Shown here piece by piece: positions 22,782-31,545 of a stretch of 52,202 nt of DNA. The DNA lies in assembly GCF_009755265.1 (NCBI RefSeq), contig NZ_WPOO01000017.1, positions 1 to 52,202 on the forward strand, given 5' to 3'. Below the pieces are notes generated by a model. The model did no database searches and was not told where the DNA came from. It saw only the letters and a list, made by a program, of their open reading frames with translations. The stretch is from Adlercreutzia rubneri. GTDB taxonomy: Bacteria > Actinomycetota > Coriobacteriia > Coriobacteriales > Eggerthellaceae. How positions within the stretch are numbered: position 1 is the first letter of the stretch; each line of letters begins with the position of its first letter. Made by a program: the position numbers and the translations under genes.

Positions 22782-24449
22782 CTAAAGGCCGAGGGCGTCG
22801 CAGGCGCTTTCGGCGCAAACGAATCCTGTTGTGCAGGCACCTCCTTGGCATGTTCCACCCATTAATCCATAGGGATAGTCGTTGAAGTACATTGAGCCGT
22901 TGTCCTGTCCGGCCGCATAGAGTCCCTCGACGATATCGCCATCGGAATTGACGGCGCGGCACCAGTAATCGGTGCTGACGCCGCCGTTGGTGCCGTAGGC
23001 GCAGGCGACGATCTTCGCGGCATAGAAGGGGGCTTTCAGCACGGGAGTTTTTTCTCCGGGCATGGTGCCGAAGGAGTCGGCGTCCGTCCCTGTGGCTGCG
23101 TGGTCGTTGTATTCGGCGATAGTGGTGGTGAAGGCGGTGGTATCAATTCCCATTTGGGCCGCCAGACCCTCAAGGGTGTCGTCGACGAATACGGCAGGGC
23201 TGTTCTCGCACTCTTTCGCGAAATCTCCTTCGGAAATTCCACTGCCGTAGTTGAAATCGCCGAATCCGCCATACGTTGCGACATGATCGGCGTCGAACAC
23301 CGCAAAGGCGGCCTTTTGGCTCGATACTGCTGTGTTGAGCATCGAAGTGTTGAGCTCTTCCAGTTTCGCTTCATTGTAGAACCGCACGCCGGCGTGGTTC
23401 ACGAAGGGAAGTGGCTTGCCTGCGGGCAGGATGGCATCGGGCATATCGACGCGCCAGGAGGGGCACCAGACGGTGAAGATAGTCAGTTGACTGTCCCATG
23501 CCGAGCCCTCGATGGTGGTGAGCCCATAATTGACCGTGGTGGGTGCGTGCCGAGCTGCGCCCGCAGCGAGAGCCATGTTGATGCCGTCGCCATCTTGGCC
23601 CTCGAAGCTCATGAATTTAATGCGCTCAGCGGGTACGCGCAGCCACTCCTTTCCCATATCCACGTTGCTCGCAAAGCCGCCTGTCGCCATGATGACCGAT
23701 TTCGCGTTAATGCGAACAATGCCGTCGGCTTCCTGGGCGTAGACGCCTTTGACGGTTCCGTTGTCGACAATGATGTTTACAGCGGGGGTTTCCAACCTGA
23801 AATCAAGATTGTCCAAGGTCTCTCCGTACTCCCATAAGGGCGTGAGAACTCCCGTGCCGATGTTCATCCAGTTGCCTTGAGCGTCAACAGGGCTGTAGTG
23901 GGGCTTTTTGGGGTTTCCGCTGTAAACCAGGCTGGCACCATGGGATACGGCCCAGTCAACAGCTTTGCCGCTAAAGTCGAAGTAGGTTTGGAAAGCCTCT
24001 GTTTTGGCCCCCCAGTTGTGCCAATCCATAAGGGCCGTATAAATGCCGTTGAGATCGCTAGCCTCACCCGTGGCACGTTGCTGCTCTCCATCGAATGCGG
24101 TGAGGCCCTCGGTGATCGTGGAAGTTCCCCCTTTGGCAGTTGTCTTCTCGAGCCAAATAACATGGGCGCCGCGCTCTGCCGCCCTGATGGCGGCAAAAGT
24201 GCCGGCGCTTCCCGATCCTACGACGACCACGTCTGCGTCTTCGGTACGGACGATGTCCTTCTCGGTTACATCGAGCGTGCGCGCATAGGCCGGGTAGGTC
24301 GGGGTGATAACCTGATCGCTTCCCGTTTCTGCCGTAGGTGTGCCCGAACTGCTCTCGGTGGAAGAGCAGCCGACGAGTCCTAAAGCTGCAATGCCCGAAA
24401 CGGCTGCGCCTCCAATCAAGAAGTTGCGACGTGTAACTGATTTCTCCAT
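22782..24449 (-). CDS. Tat-exported FAD-dependent reductase (fumarate/urocanate reductase-like)
   Basis: This 555-residue protein belongs to the FAD_binding_2 family of fumarate-reductase-like flavoproteins. The Tat signal SVTRRNFLIGG (residues 4-14) is followed by a lipobox-like LVGC, so it may be anchored outside the membrane. DVVVVGSGSAGTFAAIRAA (74-92) binds FAD, with LEKTTAKGGTSTITEG just after, and GLYAAGQDNGSMYFNDY closes the FAD site. There is no FMN-binding or haem domain, so electrons must come from a separate partner that is not in this window. The acceptor is unknown. ATG at 24449 has AAAGGAGGG upstream. The convergent LuxR gene is its likely regulator. Confidence 0.88.
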   Translation of the reverse strand: MEKSVTRRNFLIGGAAVSGIAALGLVGCSSTESSSGTPTAETGSDQVITPTYPAYARTLDVTEKDIVRTEDADVVVVGSGSAGTFAAIRAAERGAHVIWLEKTTAKGGTSTITEGLTAFDGEQQRATGEASDLNGIYTALMDWHNWGAKTEAFQTYFDFSGKAVDWAVSHGASLVYSGNPKKPHYSPVDAQGNWMNIGTGVLTPLWEYGETLDNLDFRLETPAVNIIVDNGTVKGVYAQEADGIVRINAKSVIMATGGFASNVDMGKEWLRVPAERIKFMSFEGQDGDGINMALAAGAARHAPTTVNYGLTTIEGSAWDSQLTIFTVWCPSWRVDMPDAILPAGKPLPFVNHAGVRFYNEAKLEELNTSMLNTAVSSQKAAFAVFDADHVATYGGFGDFNYGSGISEGDFAKECENSPAVFVDDTLEGLAAQMGIDTTAFTTTIAEYNDHAATGTDADSFGTMPGEKTPVLKAPFYAAKIVACAYGTNGGVSTDYWCRAVNSDGDIVEGLYAAGQDNGSMYFNDYPYGLMGGTCQGGACTTGFVCAESACDALGL

Positions 24450-24661
24450 GATGCCCTCCTTTACGTGAATGCCTCGCGTCGGTGGATTCCTCGTTGGAAC
24501 TGCCGACGTCTCGGTGCCATGATCGGAGAAACGAGAGAATCGCGGGCATTATGAATGGGATGAAAAGGCGTCGAAGAGGGATGAGAAAGGGGATGAAAAA
24601 GGTCGTTTGACCCGGTTAGGGGCTATTCGTCCACGTACAGCGCGGAACTGTTGCGTGGCGC

Positions 24662-25225
24662 TTATTCCTCCAGTTTGCGCTCCAGTTGGCGGCGGCGGTC
24701 GATGGCGCTGCGGAAGGTGGCGGCGAACAGTACGAACGCCAGAATGAACGCCAGGGTGAAGTACACGATGCCGATGGCGATGTCCCCGCCCCACATCACG
24801 TTCTCTATGCCGACGATCTGCACTTCCGCGAGAATGCGCATGGCTGTTGTGGTGATGCCCAGTCCGAGGCCGCACAGAAGGGCCACCAAGGCCACGTAGT
24901 CCCAAGGGATGCGATCCGATTGGGCGATGCGCGCGTGGGTGTCGAAGGCGCCGCTGCGCACTTGCAGGTAGGTGGAAATGAGCCCCGAGCCGAGAATCAC
25001 AATGAGCAGGGCGGTATCCACGGGGAAGACCGATTGGCCCAAAGGCGTGAGCAGGGGATGGCCGGTCGTTTCGGCCACCTGGTTCAGCATGATGCCGTAG
25101 TACAGGCACAGCGCCGAGCCGATAATGAGAATGGTGTAGCCAATGGCGGCGCAGCGGTTCGCCTCGGCCGCCAGGCGCTCGTCCTTCGGCCCCATGATTT
25201 CATTCCAGCGATCGATGATCTTCAT
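24662..25225 (-). CDS. DUF6773-like membrane protein
   Basis: This 187-residue protein has about four membrane segments: near residues 26-46 (AAIGYTILIIGSALCLYYG), 67-86, 108-128 and 145-170. The basic end is AIDRRRQLERKLEE. It resembles the DUF6773 proteins that are usually encoded after a small XRE regulator, as here (71 bp downstream of it). The function is unknown. ATG at 25225 has GGAGG upstream. The 3' end has a decayed copy at 21140. Confidence 0.75.
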   Translation of the reverse strand: MKIIDRWNEIMGPKDERLAAEANRCAAIGYTILIIGSALCLYYGIMLNQVAETTGHPLLTPLGQSVFPVDTALLIVILGSGLISTYLQVRSGAFDTHARIAQSDRIPWDYVALVALLCGLGLGITTTAMRILAEVQIVGIENVMWGGDIAIGIVYFTLAFILAFVLFAATFRSAIDRRRQLERKLEE

Positions 25226-25295
25226 AACGGAACCTCCTCGTTCCAGGGTGGTGTCGTGACGGTAGGGTGGCTTCTGTTTCGAGCATGAGTTCTGC

Positions 25296-25508
25296 TCACG
25301 ATGCGTCGTCGTCCCAAAACAAGTCATTCAGGGTGACTCCCAGAGTTTTGCAAATGGCGACGCACAACTTGAGGCTCGGGTTGTAGCGTCCCGCCTCGAT
25401 AAGCCCGATGGTCTGTCGCGTGGCGCCCACGGCCTCGGCGAGATCGCTCTGGGAAAGACCGCGCCGCGTGCGGGCAACTTTCATCCGCAGGTTCTTCTCT
25501 TCTCTCAC
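25296..25508 (-). CDS. XRE-family transcription regulator
   Basis: This 70-residue protein is a lone helix-turn-helix of the Cro/CI type: MKVARTRRGLSQSDLAEAVG, ATRQTIGLIEAGRYNPSL and the end LGVTLNDLFW, typical of regulators paired with small membrane proteins. The GTG start at 25508 has AAAGGAG about 10 bases upstream; the frame is open further up but into the promoter. It is the first gene of a pair with the membrane protein at 24662, and two 20-bp repeats over its promoter are its likely operators. Confidence 0.9.
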   Translation of the reverse strand: MREEKNLRMKVARTRRGLSQSDLAEAVGATRQTIGLIEAGRYNPSLKLCVAICKTLGVTLNDLFWDDDAS

Positions 25509-25593
25509 GAAGCGCCTCGCTCCTTTCTGGATATTTTCCGCCACGTCGCGTTTGGGTGGCGTGCGCCCACGGCTCTCGCAGATTTCTAGAAAT

Positions 25594-25633
25594 GTAAAAT
25601 ATATCTTGCATTTGTAAAGTATATATTGCATTT
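25594..25633 (-). repeat. Two tandem 20-bp operator-like repeats
   Basis: GTAAAATATATCTTGCATTT (25594-25613) is followed directly by GTAAAGTATATATTGCATTT (25614-25633), three mismatches apart. They cover and follow the -10 of the XRE promoter, so the regulator probably represses itself here. Confidence 0.8.
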
Positions 25634-25645
25634 CAGAGTTGTCAA
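25618..25645 (-). promoter_or_regulatory. Promoter of the XRE/membrane-protein pair
   Basis: On the minus strand a perfect TTGACA (25645-25640) and TATACT (25623-25618) stand 16 bp apart. The leader to the GTG start is about 105 bases. Confidence 0.75.
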
Positions 25646-25812
25646 GGGGGCATGTTGGTTCAGCGGAATGGGAATGGTCGGCGCGGGGAGGGTGTAGGGT
25701 ACAATAGCTCCATCAGTTGAAATAGGCGGATGAGGGGCCCGTGAGCTGATGCCACGCTGGTGAACTCGATGGATGCCATCGAAGGGTAACGCGACCGAGA
25801 GAAAGGCTGGCT

Positions 25813-26253
25813 ATGGAATTGGTTGCGAAGCGGTTTAACGAACTGAGTCTGGACGAGTACCACGAGCTTTTGAAGCTGCGTTGCGCGGTGTTTCTCGTGG
25901 AGCAGCAGAGTCCCTACCAGGAGGTGGACGATGCCGACAAGGAGGCCATCCACCTGTACTTCCGCAACGATGAGGGGGCGCTTGCCGCCTATGCGCGGGT
26001 GCTGCCGGCCGGCGTCACGCACCCGACGGCCTCCATCGGGCGCGTCATCGCCGTGGAGCGCGGATGCGGCATGGGTCGTCGCATTATGGAAGAGGCCATC
26101 CGCGTGGCCCAGCAGGAGCTGAACGCCGACGTCATCACTATCGAGGCCCAGGCCTACGCCCAGGGCTTCTACGAGAGGCTCGGTTTCGTGCGCACCTCCG
26201 ACGAGTTCGACGACGGCGGCATCATGCACGTGGAGATGAAGCTCACACGCTAG
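25813..26253 (+). CDS. ElaA-type GNAT acetyltransferase
   Basis: This 146-residue protein is a GNAT-fold acetyltransferase of the ElaA type. LLKLRCAVFLVEQQSPYQEV (near residues 20-38) is the ElaA signature, IGRVIAVERGCGMGRRIME holds the acetyl-CoA loop, and AYAQGFYERLGFVRT ends the fold. The acceptor is unknown. ATG at 25813 follows GAGAAAGG. Its stop codon lies in the first unit of a 40-bp tandem duplication shared with the converging gene. Confidence 0.88.
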   Translation: MELVAKRFNELSLDEYHELLKLRCAVFLVEQQSPYQEVDDADKEAIHLYFRNDEGALAAYARVLPAGVTHPTASIGRVIAVERGCGMGRRIMEEAIRVAQQELNADVITIEAQAYAQGFYERLGFVRTSDEFDDGGIMHVEMKLTR

Positions 26254-26320
26254 CCTCGCGGTCGCACGGGATGCCGCAGAGCATTCGCGCTAGCCTCGCG
26301 GCCGCACGGGATGCCGCAGA
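26248..26320. repeat. Tandem duplication of 33 bp at two converging gene ends
   Basis: The 33 bases starting CGCTAGCCTCGCGG occur at 26248-26280 and 26288-26320 with one mismatch, 40 bp apart. The CTAG in unit one gives the ElaA stop; the CTAG in unit two gives the stop of the GyrI-like gene on the other strand. Unit one is a spare copy of the GyrI-like gene's last codons. Confidence 0.9.
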
Positions 26321-26934
26321 ACCGTTTTCAGCTTCTCGGGCGCGGTGCGGCGCGGATCCGACAGGTAAATCTCGTGGTGGTGGCGCCCCTCGGCCGTGTC
26401 CGACATATCGTTCGCGAGCCCCTGCTCGGCGACGAAGGCATCGAGCAGCGCCACCGTGGCCGGCTCGTCGTCGTAGGGGCCCAGATGCATGATCTGGGCG
26501 CACAGGCCCTCGTCGATGGTCAAAAGCTCGGCGGCTGTTGTGTCCAGCCCCTTCTTGCGCGCCGCCTCCGTCTGGGCCCAGGCGAATTCCTCGGGCGTCA
26601 CGAAGTCGGGCAGGCGAATGGCCGCAATCCAGTGGAACGTCGCCTTGTTCGCGAAGTCGACGCCCTCCACGCCCGGCTGCCACCAGAAGCCCTCCAACGG
26701 GGGCACTACGAAATCGTAGTAGCCGTCGATGCGGTGGTCGCCCATTTTCGACATCTTGATGGTATAGGCGATGGCGTACAGCACGCCGACAGCCTCCTTG
26801 TAGGCGCCGCCCTCCACGTTGGGATCGCCCTCGCCGCGCACGGCCACAAAGGTCATCGGCGGCACGCTCACCAGTTCCGGCGTGCGTTTCGGCAAGTAGA
26901 ACTCCTTGTATTCCTTCTTGAAATCGAACGCCAC
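26290..26934 (-). CDS. GyrI-like small-molecule-binding domain protein
   Basis: This 214-residue protein is a free-standing GyrI-like (AraC effector-binding, SOUL-fold) protein. VPPMTFVAVRGEGDP near residue 24, YKEAVGVLYAIAYTIK (45-60), a middle PPLEGFWW and the later LCAQIMHLGPYDDEPATV are the family landmarks. Relatives bind small hydrophobic or cyclic ligands, and some hydrolyse them; the ligand is unknown. The GTG start at 26934 follows GGAAGGAG. Confidence 0.88.
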   Translation of the reverse strand: MAFDFKKEYKEFYLPKRTPELVSVPPMTFVAVRGEGDPNVEGGAYKEAVGVLYAIAYTIKMSKMGDHRIDGYYDFVVPPLEGFWWQPGVEGVDFANKATFHWIAAIRLPDFVTPEEFAWAQTEAARKKGLDTTAAELLTIDEGLCAQIMHLGPYDDEPATVALLDAFVAEQGLANDMSDTAEGRHHHEIYLSDPRRTAPEKLKTVLRHPVRPRG

Positions 26935-27220
26935 GGAAGCTCCTTCCGATGTAAGGGTGAATTGGCGGATAGCGCTATGCTACCACAGGCTGCGGGTCGG
27001 ATACTCGCCAAGGGCGTACGGCTTCGGCGCGCCTCGCATCTTCGCGTGTCGTTTGCGTCGACCTCCTCCGACGATCGAGGCGGCTGCTTAGGCGATCGCG
27101 TGGCGGCGTCCCTCCCATCGGCGCGATCGGCAACGGCCCCGTGCCAGCTTGCCGTTCGCAAGGCGTCTTCTGCCTTGCCTTTGCTACGGTGGGACGGAGC
27201 GTGAGAAAGGAGTTGCGAAC

Positions 27221-28186
27221 ATGTTACAGAGCGAACTGGACGGCAAGCGCGTGGTGGTGGCCCTGGGTGGTAATGCCTTGGGGGAGACGCCGGGCGAGCA
27301 GCTGAAGCTTTTGGAAAACACGTCGAAGAATCTGGCCCACATGGTGAAGGAGGGCATCAACGTCGTGGTGACCCATGGCAACGGCCCGCAGGTCGGCATC
27401 ATCGACGAGGCGTTCGAAGTGGCGTCGAAGGACAAGGATGCCCAGGTGCCGCCCATGCCGCTCTCCGATTGCAACGCCATGAGCCAGGGATACATCGGGG
27501 CCCAGCTCTCCTGCACGCTGCGCAACGAGTTTCGCCGGCAGGACATCATGCGCGAGGTGGCCAACGTGCCGACCCATGTGGTGGTCGACGCCGACGACCC
27601 CGCTTTCAAGGATTACGAGAAGCCCATCGGCGCCTTCATGACCGAGACCGAGGCCCGCGTCTTCGCGAAGGCCACGGGATACCAGGTGCGCGAGGACTCC
27701 GGTCGCGGCTGGCGGCGCGTGGTGCCGAGCCCCGTGCCCCAGGACATCGTGGAGCTGGAGACCGTCCGCGATCTCATGGAAGACGGCTGCGTGGTGATCG
27801 CGGCCGGGGGCGGCGGAATTCCCGTCACGGTGCGCGACGGCGTGCATACCGCCGTGGACGCCATCGTGGACAAAGACCTCACGAGTGCGATTCTCGCCTG
27901 GCGCGTGCGGGCCGACATCCTCGTCATCCTGACGGCGGTGGAGAAGGTCTACCTCGATTTCGGGAAGCCGACGCAGAAGGCCCTCGACGCCATGGCCGTC
28001 TCCGAGGCCCGCGCCTACATGGAGCAGGGACAGTTCGCGCCCGGTTCCATGCTGCCGAAGGTGCAGGCCTGCGTGAAGTTCGTGGAGGCGCACCCGGGCG
28101 GCCGCGCCGTCATCACTTCGCTCGACCACGCCGCCGCCGGCCTGCGCGGCGAAACCGGCACGCTTATCGTGGCTGACGAGAAGTAG
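27221..28186 (+). CDS. arcC: Carbamate kinase
   Basis: This 321-residue protein transfers phosphate from carbamoyl phosphate to ADP, the ATP-yielding last step of arginine or agmatine deiminase routes. VVVALGGNALGE (residues 9-20) and VVVTHGNGPQVG (47-58) form the substrate and nucleotide sites, and IAAGGGGIPV (near 197) and VDKDLTSA (near 221) are conserved. ATG at 27221 has GAAAGGAG. No arginine deiminase or carbamoyltransferase gene is beside it. It faces aspD with only 3 bp between the stops. Confidence 0.95.
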   Translation: MLQSELDGKRVVVALGGNALGETPGEQLKLLENTSKNLAHMVKEGINVVVTHGNGPQVGIIDEAFEVASKDKDAQVPPMPLSDCNAMSQGYIGAQLSCTLRNEFRRQDIMREVANVPTHVVVDADDPAFKDYEKPIGAFMTETEARVFAKATGYQVREDSGRGWRRVVPSPVPQDIVELETVRDLMEDGCVVIAAGGGGIPVTVRDGVHTAVDAIVDKDLTSAILAWRVRADILVILTAVEKVYLDFGKPTQKALDAMAVSEARAYMEQGQFAPGSMLPKVQACVKFVEAHPGGRAVITSLDHAAAGLRGETGTLIVADEK

Positions 28187-28198
28187 CGGCTACTTCTC
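28178..28198. terminator. Hairpin formed by the ends of arcC and aspD
   Basis: GAGAAGTA and TACTTCTC pair around GCGGC. Each arm is the coding end (Glu-Lys-stop) of one of the two converging genes. It is a plausible bidirectional terminator, though short. Confidence 0.5.
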
Positions 28199-29893
28199 CG
28201 TCTTCCATACCTCGGCGTAGTCGGCCAGCATGGCCGAGAGGCGCTGGCCGATGGCGATGTAGTCGTCGGCGTTCAGGTTCGCCAGCGATACGCGCACCGA
28301 CCATTCTGGGGCGTCGAAGCCGTGGCCGTCCATGAGCACGACGCCGGTGTCCTGGGCGAGTCGCACCACGATGTCCAGCGAGTCGTAGTTTTCCTTCAGC
28401 CACGCGAAGAAGTCGGCACCGTACAGGCGCGTGGCCCAGATACTCAAGTCGATCACCGAGTAGTAGCCGGCGCGCTCGGGGTCGGGCTCAAGCGTCCAGC
28501 CGAGGCTCTTCCACAGAAGGCCCAGACGGTGTTGCACGAGCTGCTGCATCTTCGTGCGGTATGCGTCGTGATCGTCCAGCAGGCAGTACAGCGCGAACAG
28601 CGACATCATCACCTGCTGGGGCGTGCCGAGTCCCGCCGTGCCGTTTAGGGCCACGAGCCGCGAGTCGGCCACCATGCGGTCGGTGAACTTCACCTTCTCT
28701 ATATGGTCGGTGAGGCACGCGTAGCGGTTCGCGAGCGCCCGCTTCTTGTCGTCGGGCAGCTTCGCGATGAGGTCGTCGAACACGTTGTTCTGCGCCGTGG
28801 CAATGACGGCCAGCCGCCAGCCGGTGGCGCCGAAGTACTTCGAGAACGAGTACACGCAGGCGGTGTTGTAGGGCAGATCGTCCAGAAGCGACCGGTAGTG
28901 GGGAACGAAGGTGCCGTAGACGTCATCACTGATGATGATGAGGTCGGGCCGCTCGTTCTTCACGAGGCTGACGAGCTTGGCCCGCGAGGCATCGTCCAAG
29001 GCCACCGACGGCGGGTTGGACGGGTTCACGAGACACAACAGCTTAATGGACGGGTCGCGTAGTTTCTCCAGCTCGCTGTCGGGGTACTGCCAAGTGTGCA
29101 GCCCGTCCGCATCGATGGTGTTCGCCTGGATGTAGGTGACGTCCAGGTCGTAGTCGTTCAGGGTGGGGATGTTCAGATACGGCGTGAAAATGGGGGTCAT
29201 GAGCGCGATGCGGTCGCCCGGGTTCACGAGGAAGTTGCACTTCAGGCTGTAGAACAGGTAGCACATGGCCGCCGTGCCGCCCTCGGTGGCGAACAGGTCG
29301 TAGGGGGTCGCGGGCGCGTGGCCGTCGTCCAGGGCCTTCACCAGGTAACGGTTGACGATCTCTTGGGTGTAGCGCAGGATGCGGTCGGGCATGGGGTACT
29401 CGTCCCCGGCGATGCCGCCGGTCCACTCGTGGACGAGCTCGTCGCCGGCCAGGCCCTCGGCATCCAGGTAGTCCCAGGCGCGCTTGAGGAACTGCGCGGG
29501 CTTCTCGCGCCCGTGCTCGTCAAGGAAGGCGAGGAAACGCGCGGCGGCGCCCTCGGCGGCGGGCATGCCCGCCAGGTCGAAGTCCGGCTCGTCCATGGTG
29601 CGGCGCGCCTCTTCCATGGCAAAGGCGCCCAGCAGGAAGAAGGCCTCGCGGGGCAGCGTGGTTATCCAGTTCGGGTTGCCGCGCCCGGCGTTCAGCAGGG
29701 TGCGCGTGGTGCCCTCATCGCCCTTCTTGGCCATCTTCACCAGGAGGTTTTTCACCTCGAAGGGCGACATGGCCCCGAGGGATTCCTCGAAGGCGCGATC
29801 GTCGTTGGCCTTGATGCCGGCCTCGATGGCGGCGGGGGAGTCGGTGGCAGCGGTGCCGGCACCGTGGGAAGTCGAAGGGGTGGAAGTGCTCAT
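28190..29893 (-). CDS. aspD: Aspartate 4-decarboxylase / aspartate aminotransferase
   Basis: AspD is a PLP enzyme that removes the 4-carboxyl of aspartate to give alanine and CO2, and can also transaminate aspartate. It has 567 residues, usual for AspD and longer than simple class I aminotransferases. NAGRGNPNWI, a TGGIAGDEYPMPDRIL segment, the substrate-binding NPSNPPS, and the PLP lysine in SFSKYFGATGWRL are visible. The first 20 residues are Ser/Thr/Ala-rich. ATG at 29893 has GAAAGGA upstream. With an aspartate/alanine exchanger the reaction can create a proton gradient; such a partner is not evident here, though an APC permease lies 1.7 kb away. Confidence 0.93.
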   Translation of the reverse strand: MSTSTPSTSHGAGTAATDSPAAIEAGIKANDDRAFEESLGAMSPFEVKNLLVKMAKKGDEGTTRTLLNAGRGNPNWITTLPREAFFLLGAFAMEEARRTMDEPDFDLAGMPAAEGAAARFLAFLDEHGREKPAQFLKRAWDYLDAEGLAGDELVHEWTGGIAGDEYPMPDRILRYTQEIVNRYLVKALDDGHAPATPYDLFATEGGTAAMCYLFYSLKCNFLVNPGDRIALMTPIFTPYLNIPTLNDYDLDVTYIQANTIDADGLHTWQYPDSELEKLRDPSIKLLCLVNPSNPPSVALDDASRAKLVSLVKNERPDLIIISDDVYGTFVPHYRSLLDDLPYNTACVYSFSKYFGATGWRLAVIATAQNNVFDDLIAKLPDDKKRALANRYACLTDHIEKVKFTDRMVADSRLVALNGTAGLGTPQQVMMSLFALYCLLDDHDAYRTKMQQLVQHRLGLLWKSLGWTLEPDPERAGYYSVIDLSIWATRLYGADFFAWLKENYDSLDIVVRLAQDTGVVLMDGHGFDAPEWSVRVSLANLNADDYIAIGQRLSAMLADYAEVWKTEK

Positions 29894-30049
29894 GGGGCGT
29901 CCTTTCTCGCGTTGGCCCCATTGTGCCGCGCGCGAGCGCAGATGCCCCTCGCGTGCCGTCACCTGTAAGGAAAGTGAGAACCTCGAAGGTTCGTTTTGGC
30001 GCAGCCGCTTAAATTGCGCGCAGCCGCTCGTTCAGCCGCACGCAGTCGG

Positions 30050-30403
30050 TTACTTCCACAGAAGCGAGGCACTCTCGTCGCGCTCGAGGCATAAATCGCG
30101 CAGCTGCTCCAATTCCTCCTTGTAGTCGGCGGGATCATCCGACTCGTCGCGGTAATCGAGCTCTTCCAGCACTTCCACCTGGAAGTTCTCCTCACCGTAG
30201 CGCCGCCAAAGCTCCAGCAGATGCCGGTTGGGATGGTAATCCGAGTTCAACTTGAACGTGACGCCGTTGGTGTCGCCGGGGATGTTGCGCGATGCCAGAA
30301 GGAAGCTCTCTCCCGTAGGCGCGCAGCGAAACGACAGCACGCCCATAGGCGGCCGACTGGTGCGATACGCTTCTTTCAGTTCGCGTTTGCGCTGGTTGTT
30401 CAT
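30050..30403 (-). CDS. GIY-YIG nuclease family protein (diverged)
   Basis: This 117-residue protein resembles the GIY-YIG family of small proteins with MGVLSFRCAPTGESFLLAS-type starts (PPMGVLSFRC, residues 18-27; SRNIPGDTNG near 38). It continues with HPNRHLLELWRRYGEENFQV and EVLEELD. The classical GIY and YIG tyrosines are not both present, so nuclease activity is doubtful. The acidic end (DESDDPADYKEELEQL) is unlike the catalytic core. ATG at 30403 has AGGAGG. Confidence 0.75.
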   Translation of the reverse strand: MNNQRKRELKEAYRTSRPPMGVLSFRCAPTGESFLLASRNIPGDTNGVTFKLNSDYHPNRHLLELWRRYGEENFQVEVLEELDYRDESDDPADYKEELEQLRDLCLERDESASLLWK

Positions 30404-30516
30404 CGATGCCTCCTGTCCGTTGAAATTTAGTGATCGAGAGTGCGCGCGAATAGGCGGGAACGCAGAGTATCATAAGCGGCAGCAAGCAAAAATAACTTCA
30501 CAAGGAGGATGCAGCG

Positions 30517-30837
30517 ATGGGACTGATGGATTTTCTGAAACCGGCCGATATCAACGCCGGCGTGGAGGAGTTCCGCGCGACGCCCGGCGCGCGACTGATC
30601 GATGTGCGCACGGCGGGGGAATACGCGGGCGGCCACATTCCCGGCGCGGTGAACGTGCCGCTGCAGCAGATCGGCGCCATCGCGAGCGAGGTGCCCGACA
30701 AGAGCACGCCGCTGTTCGTGTACTGCATGAGCGGGGCGCGCAGCCAGCAGGCGGTCGGCGCCCTCAAGCAGATGGGCTACACCGACGCGCGCAACATCGG
30801 CGGCATCGGCAGCTGGCGCGGAGACGTAGAACGCTAG
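30517..30837 (+). CDS. Single-domain rhodanese
   Basis: This 106-residue rhodanese has the family marks LIDVRTAGEYAGGHIPGAVN (residues 27-46) and the active-site loop YCMSGARS with C70. It can carry persulfide sulfur in the cytoplasm; the acceptor is unknown. ATG at 30517 has AAGGAGG. A larger rhodanese domain is fused to the CoA-disulfide reductase at 38531. Confidence 0.92.
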   Translation: MGLMDFLKPADINAGVEEFRATPGARLIDVRTAGEYAGGHIPGAVNVPLQQIGAIASEVPDKSTPLFVYCMSGARSQQAVGALKQMGYTDARNIGGIGSWRGDVER

Positions 30838-30966
30838 GGCCATCGCTCGGCTTACGGCCCCCACAGGAGAGGACCGCGACGGTTACAGTGAAGCTTCGAA
30901 GTTGGCCGAAACCTCGCCAGGCGAGTGCGTCTCAGCGAAAATAGGCGGTGCGAGAAAGGATGCCCC

Positions 30967-31494
30967 ATGCGCCCCTATGAGGAATTAATCGTCGACATTC
31001 CGAACTATCCGAAGCCCGGGGTCGTGTTCAAAGACCTCACGCCGGCCTTCGCTGACGCCGACGCCTTCGCCGCCATGGTAGACGATCTGGCGGCCCATTT
31101 CGCCGATCACGGCATTACCAAGGTGGTGGGCGCCGAGGCCCGCGGGTTCATCGTGGGCGCGGCCGTGGCGCTGCGGCTGGGAGCCGGGTTCGTTCCCTGT
31201 CGCAAGCCGGGCAAGCTGCCGCGCACGGTGCTGCGCGAGTCCTATGCGCTGGAATACGGCACCGACGTGCTGGAAATTCACGCCGACGCGCTCACCTCCG
31301 ACGATGTGGTGCTCATCGTGGACGATCTGGTGGCCACGGGCGGCACCACGACGGCCATGGTGCGTCTCGTTCGCGCAAGCGGCGCCCGCCTCGTCGGCTT
31401 CGGGTTTGTCGTGGAGCTCGCCTTCCTCGACCCTCGTGCCGTTATCGCCGCCGAGACCGACGCCGAGGTATTCTCGCTCGTTGCCGTTGATTAG
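30967..31494 (+). CDS. apt: Adenine phosphoribosyltransferase
   Basis: Apt makes AMP from adenine and PRPP (purine salvage). It has 175 residues, the normal size. IPNYPKPGVVFKDLTPAF (residues 11-28) is the Apt-specific start, GAEARGFIVGAAVA lies in the core, and VLIVDDLVATGGTTTAM is the PRPP loop. ATG at 30967 follows GAAAGGA. It is a lone gene that ends at a bidirectional terminator. Confidence 0.96.
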   Translation: MRPYEELIVDIPNYPKPGVVFKDLTPAFADADAFAAMVDDLAAHFADHGITKVVGAEARGFIVGAAVALRLGAGFVPCRKPGKLPRTVLRESYALEYGTDVLEIHADALTSDDVVLIVDDLVATGGTTTAMVRLVRASGARLVGFGFVVELAFLDPRAVIAAETDAEVFSLVAVD

Positions 31495-31545
31495 ACAGCT
31501 AGGGCGCGGCCCCCGGAGGCAGCTACGGCGCAGCGTCTGGCAGAT

